From contig NZ_QAJL01000002.1 in assembly GCF_003852525.1 (NCBI RefSeq), forward strand, positions 116,403-180,402: a stretch of DNA of 64,000 nt. Direction: 5' to 3'. The position numbers were made by a program, and so were the translations under genes. This document shows, piece after piece, positions 61,661 through 64,000 of this stretch. Each line of letters opens with the position of its first letter. Position 1 is the stretch's first letter. The notes beneath the pieces are model-generated. The model searched no databases. It saw only the letters and a program-made list of their open reading frames with translations, and was not told the DNA's origin. This DNA comes from Pedobacter sp. KBW06. Its GTDB lineage: Bacteria; Bacteroidota; Bacteroidia; Sphingobacteriales; Sphingobacteriaceae.

Positions 61661-63091
61661 TTAATGGCCTCCTGAAATCTTCTTATCGAAAGAGATGCCC
61701 TGAGCCCTAAGAATTCCACTCACTTTCCAGGCATAAAATACCAAGTAGGCAAAACAAAGAATTCCGACGATATAACTATTTTGAATACCAATAAACTCTG
61801 ATACATAGCCCTGAACCCAGCTCATGATACCTCCACCCATGATCATCATGATCAGGAAGCTACTTCCCTGACTGGTGTTTTTGCCCAACCCACTCACCGC
61901 AAGGGTAAAGATACAAGGCCATAATGTACTGCAGAACAATCCTACACTTGTGATTGCGTAAACGCTGACCATACCCGTGGTAAACATACCGATCAATAAA
62001 GCAATGATTCCAATAGTAGCAAAGATCAATAACATACGCGCAGGGTTTCCTTTGCTCAATGTATCCGCAATAATCAACACAAGAATGATCCATCCATACA
62101 CATAAAAAGGTGCCAAATCATGTTTTGCAATTGCATTAACACCTAGAAAAACACCAAATGCAAGGTAAGGAGCAACAAATCTCAGGATCTTTTGAGCCTG
62201 TACATTATCGGTGAAAGCTTCCACCGCACCTGTCCAGCGACCGATCATCATACTCGCCCAATACAAAGAGATATATGGTGCTACATCTTTTAATGCAAAA
62301 CCCAGTTCTTTTTCCATATAAGCAGGTAAGTTACTTGCAGTAGATACCTCAACACCCACGTAAACGAAGATGGCAATCATTCCCAGAACCAACTGAGGGT
62401 ATTTAAGTGCGGAACTTCTGGAAGCTCCGGCATCATCCCCGGATTCTTCTACCAAGGCTGGTCTGTCTGGAAGTGGAGATAATTTTAAGAAGATCGCAAC
62501 TGCAAGGAAGGCTACACCCAGGATCAGGTAAGGTATTTTAACACTTTCGATGCTGATGTCGCTGCTACCTGCAGATCCAAAAATTGCAAAACTTACAATT
62601 AGCGGTCCAATCGTTGTTCCAAAATTATTGATCCCACCGGCAAGTGTTAAACGCTGAGAACCTGTTTTAATAGGACCTAATGCGATGGCAAGTGGATTTG
62701 CGACCGTTTGCTGTAAGGAAAATCCCAATGCAACAATAAACAACCCAGATAGCATCAATGGAAATGAACCATAATTTGCCGCCGGATAAAATAATAAAGT
62801 TCCAACTGCAGAAATACATAAGCCCAATGCAAGGCCGTTTTTGTATCCGATTTTATTGACAAGATCTTTTTTAATTAAAATAGAGACCCCCATATAGATC
62901 AATGAACCCACGGTATAAGCGATATAAAAAGCTAAGGATACCCACTGACTTTGACTTTGTGTTAAATGGAATGCTTTTTGAAATACAGGAATCAGGATAT
63001 CATTACTCGCCGCTACAAAGCCCCAAAAAAAGAACACGGTAACTAAAGGAATGAACTGTCCCCACTTGGTTTGAGAATTTTCTGCAGTCAT
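61661..63091 (-). CDS. Sugar MFS transporter of the FHS (FucP/NagP-like) group
   Basis: The 476-residue protein has 12 membrane segments. Its start VTVFFFWGFVAASNDILIPV and LAFYIAYTVGSLIYMGVSIL fit the fucose/hexose-H+ symporter family, as does SLQQTVANPLAIALGPIKTG and ASMMIGRWTGAVE. Bacteroidota members import fucose, glucose/galactose or N-acetylglucosamine. Given the two hexosaminidases elsewhere in the window, GlcNAc is possible but unproven. It is monocistronic with a terminator right after it. The promoter and a possible operator lie in the 250-base divergent gap. Confidence 0.9.
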   Translation of the reverse strand: MTAENSQTKWGQFIPLVTVFFFWGFVAASNDILIPVFQKAFHLTQSQSQWVSLAFYIAYTVGSLIYMGVSILIKKDLVNKIGYKNGLALGLCISAVGTLLFYPAANYGSFPLMLSGLFIVALGFSLQQTVANPLAIALGPIKTGSQRLTLAGGINNFGTTIGPLIVSFAIFGSAGSSDISIESVKIPYLILGVAFLAVAIFLKLSPLPDRPALVEESGDDAGASRSSALKYPQLVLGMIAIFVYVGVEVSTASNLPAYMEKELGFALKDVAPYISLYWASMMIGRWTGAVEAFTDNVQAQKILRFVAPYLAFGVFLGVNAIAKHDLAPFYVYGWIILVLIIADTLSKGNPARMLLIFATIGIIALLIGMFTTGMVSVYAITSVGLFCSTLWPCIFTLAVSGLGKNTSQGSSFLIMMIMGGGIMSWVQGYVSEFIGIQNSYIVGILCFAYLVFYAWKVSGILRAQGISFDKKISGGH

Positions 63092-63116
63092 ATTTATAAT
63101 TGGTTTATACTGGGGT

Positions 63117-63162
63117 TAAACATAAATAAAAAAAACTGTTTTGTAAAGTGTATAATTTACAC
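63117..63162 (-). promoter_or_regulatory. Promoter and operator-like repeat of the sugar transporter gene
   Basis: On the minus strand TTTA (63147-63144), 19 bases and TATGTTTA (63124-63117) is a near-consensus promoter. GTGTA-TAATT-TACAC (63148-63162), an inverted repeat, lies just upstream of the -33 element. Confidence 0.5.
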
Positions 63163-63290
63163 AATGATGTTCCGTCATTTTCAAATTGATATGGTCATAG
63201 CAGACACAAATTTGAGAATCAGCGATAAACAAAACTAAAGCTGGCCTCGTAATTGACGTTACCTGTAAAATAAACTAATTATAATAGGGT

Positions 63291-63310
63291 CGATTTTATT
63301 CATAAAATCG
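63291..63310. promoter_or_regulatory. Palindrome before the LysE-family gene
   Basis: CGATTTTAT-TC-ATAAAATCG is a perfect 9-2-9 inverted repeat 31 bases before the LysE gene start, in a position that would cover or precede its promoter. Likely a regulator site. Confidence 0.45.
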
Positions 63311-63341
63311 CATATTAGCGTAATTTTATATGTTTAGGTGA

Positions 63342-63968
63342 ATGTTTGAAGCAATATTACAAGGAATAGGTGCAGGTATTTTATTCTCCTTTTTAACGGG
63401 ACCTGTTTTCTTTTCCATGATAAAAACCAGCATTGAGAAAGGTTTTAAAGCGGGGTTTTCGCTTGCTGTGGGGGTGATTTTTAGTGACATCATATTTATT
63501 ACGCTCACCATCTTCAGTGCTCAGTTTGTAGATTATAAATCGGAGTATTTTCAATATATAGGCATCGTTGGAGGCCTCTTTTTATTTGGCATAGGCTTGT
63601 ATTACCTGTTCAACAAGGTAAAGGTGAGCTACGACATCTCTGAGATCGCCAAAGTCAGGAAACGCGGTTATATTTTAAAGGGCTTTTTAATGTGCCTTTT
63701 ATCTCCCACCACACTGATGTTTTGGATCATGGTTGGTGGAATTATCTCAGTACAGCTTCATTATACAATGGCAGAGAAGATTGTCTTTTTCATCATTGCT
63801 ATGGCTACACAGCTTTCTGTAGATGGGATAAAGACCTATTATGCAGCCAAATTAAGATATAGAATCAAAGAGAAGACTATTCAGAACCTGAACAGGATTG
63901 CCGGTGCAGTGATCATCATCTTTGCGATCAGGTTATTTGTAGAGGTCATATTGAAGCATTATAGATAA
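63342..63968 (+). CDS. LysE-family amino-acid exporter
   Basis: The 208-residue protein has six membrane segments and LysE/RhtB marks: start ILQGIGAGILFSFLTGPVFF (the family form GxxxSxxPGP is here FLTGPVFF), KAGFSLAVGVIFSDIIFITL, and FLMCLLSPTTLMFWIMVGGI. The second half has NRIAGAVIIIFAIRLF. Members export lysine, threonine, homoserine or similar molecules. It is divergent from the sugar transporter gene. The stop is 32 bases from the window edge and nothing follows that can be called. Confidence 0.9.
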   Translation: MFEAILQGIGAGILFSFLTGPVFFSMIKTSIEKGFKAGFSLAVGVIFSDIIFITLTIFSAQFVDYKSEYFQYIGIVGGLFLFGIGLYYLFNKVKVSYDISEIAKVRKRGYILKGFLMCLLSPTTLMFWIMVGGIISVQLHYTMAEKIVFFIIAMATQLSVDGIKTYYAAKLRYRIKEKTIQNLNRIAGAVIIIFAIRLFVEVILKHYR

Positions 63969-64000
63969 CCATCAGATATTTAAACAAAAATCCCCGTTAT

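Noticed and set aside
1..64000. Insertion sequences, prophage, CRISPR array or integrated element
   Set aside because: No transposase, integrase, phage structural gene or regularly spaced repeat array was seen; the short inverted repeats lie at promoters or gene ends.

Overview
The window looks like a chromosomal segment of a Bacteroidota bacterium of the family Sphingobacteriaceae, most like Pedobacter. The reasons are a SusC/SusD pair with its own ECF sigma factor and FecR-type anti-sigma factor, three TonB-dependent receptors, many outer-membrane lipoproteins, moderate GC content, promoters of the Bacteroidota type (TTTG about 19 bases before TAnnTTTG) and A/C-rich leaders before start codons. 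I see no rRNA or tRNA gene, CRISPR array, transposase or prophage. The first gene is cut by the left edge.

Layout. 1-6850: a truncated unknown gene, small secreted proteins, an HxlR regulator divergent from an MFS efflux pump, a protein with two copies of an EF-G domain IV-like segment, and a DUF6266 gene fused in frame to a secreted protein. 6913-10201: dGTPase-like protein, DUF5074 lipoprotein and OmpA-like lipoprotein. 10454-16347: a TetR regulator behind a long inverted repeat, then a TonB-dependent receptor, a parallel beta-helix lipoprotein and an SO2930-family diheme cytochrome c, a conserved but functionally undescribed module. 16429-19313: serine hydrolase, a candidate small RNA or leader, and the dipeptidase PepD. 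19457-26728: sigma factor, FecR, SusC and SusD. 27605-30774: a likely zinc-uptake set (His-rich lipoprotein, ZnuD-like receptor, small His/Cys protein) divergent from an ABC exporter-like pair (30946-32693).

34233-43630: two family-20 beta-hexosaminidases, a GntP-type permease, a DeoR/GlpR regulator, a fold-type-III PLP enzyme and a 2-keto-3-deoxygluconate kinase. I infer a route from amino-sugar polymers, or from an aminosugar acid such as D-glucosaminate, into KDG and KDPG. Clusters of TTGCA repeats lie before the hexosaminidase/permease genes and before the kinase operon. 43840-51789: stress protein, HAD phosphatase, CAT-like acetyltransferase, Crp-like regulator, EamA exporter, small stress-type proteins, a GNAT enzyme, an XRE-cupin regulator broken by a one-base frameshift, and an amino-acid permease. 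52206-63968: K+-dependent membrane pyrophosphatase, second permease, MarC protein, RsmB-like rRNA methyltransferase, periplasmic-binding-like lipoprotein, guaA, dCMP deaminase, sugar MFS transporter and LysE exporter.

The points most worth following up are the TetR/receptor/beta-helix/cytochrome module, the inferred aminosugar-acid regulon with phased TTGCA repeats, the internal signal peptide in the DUF6266 fusion, the frameshifted regulator, a 90-codon membrane-protein gene with a stop at codon 3, and the candidate short RNA near 17.7 kb.
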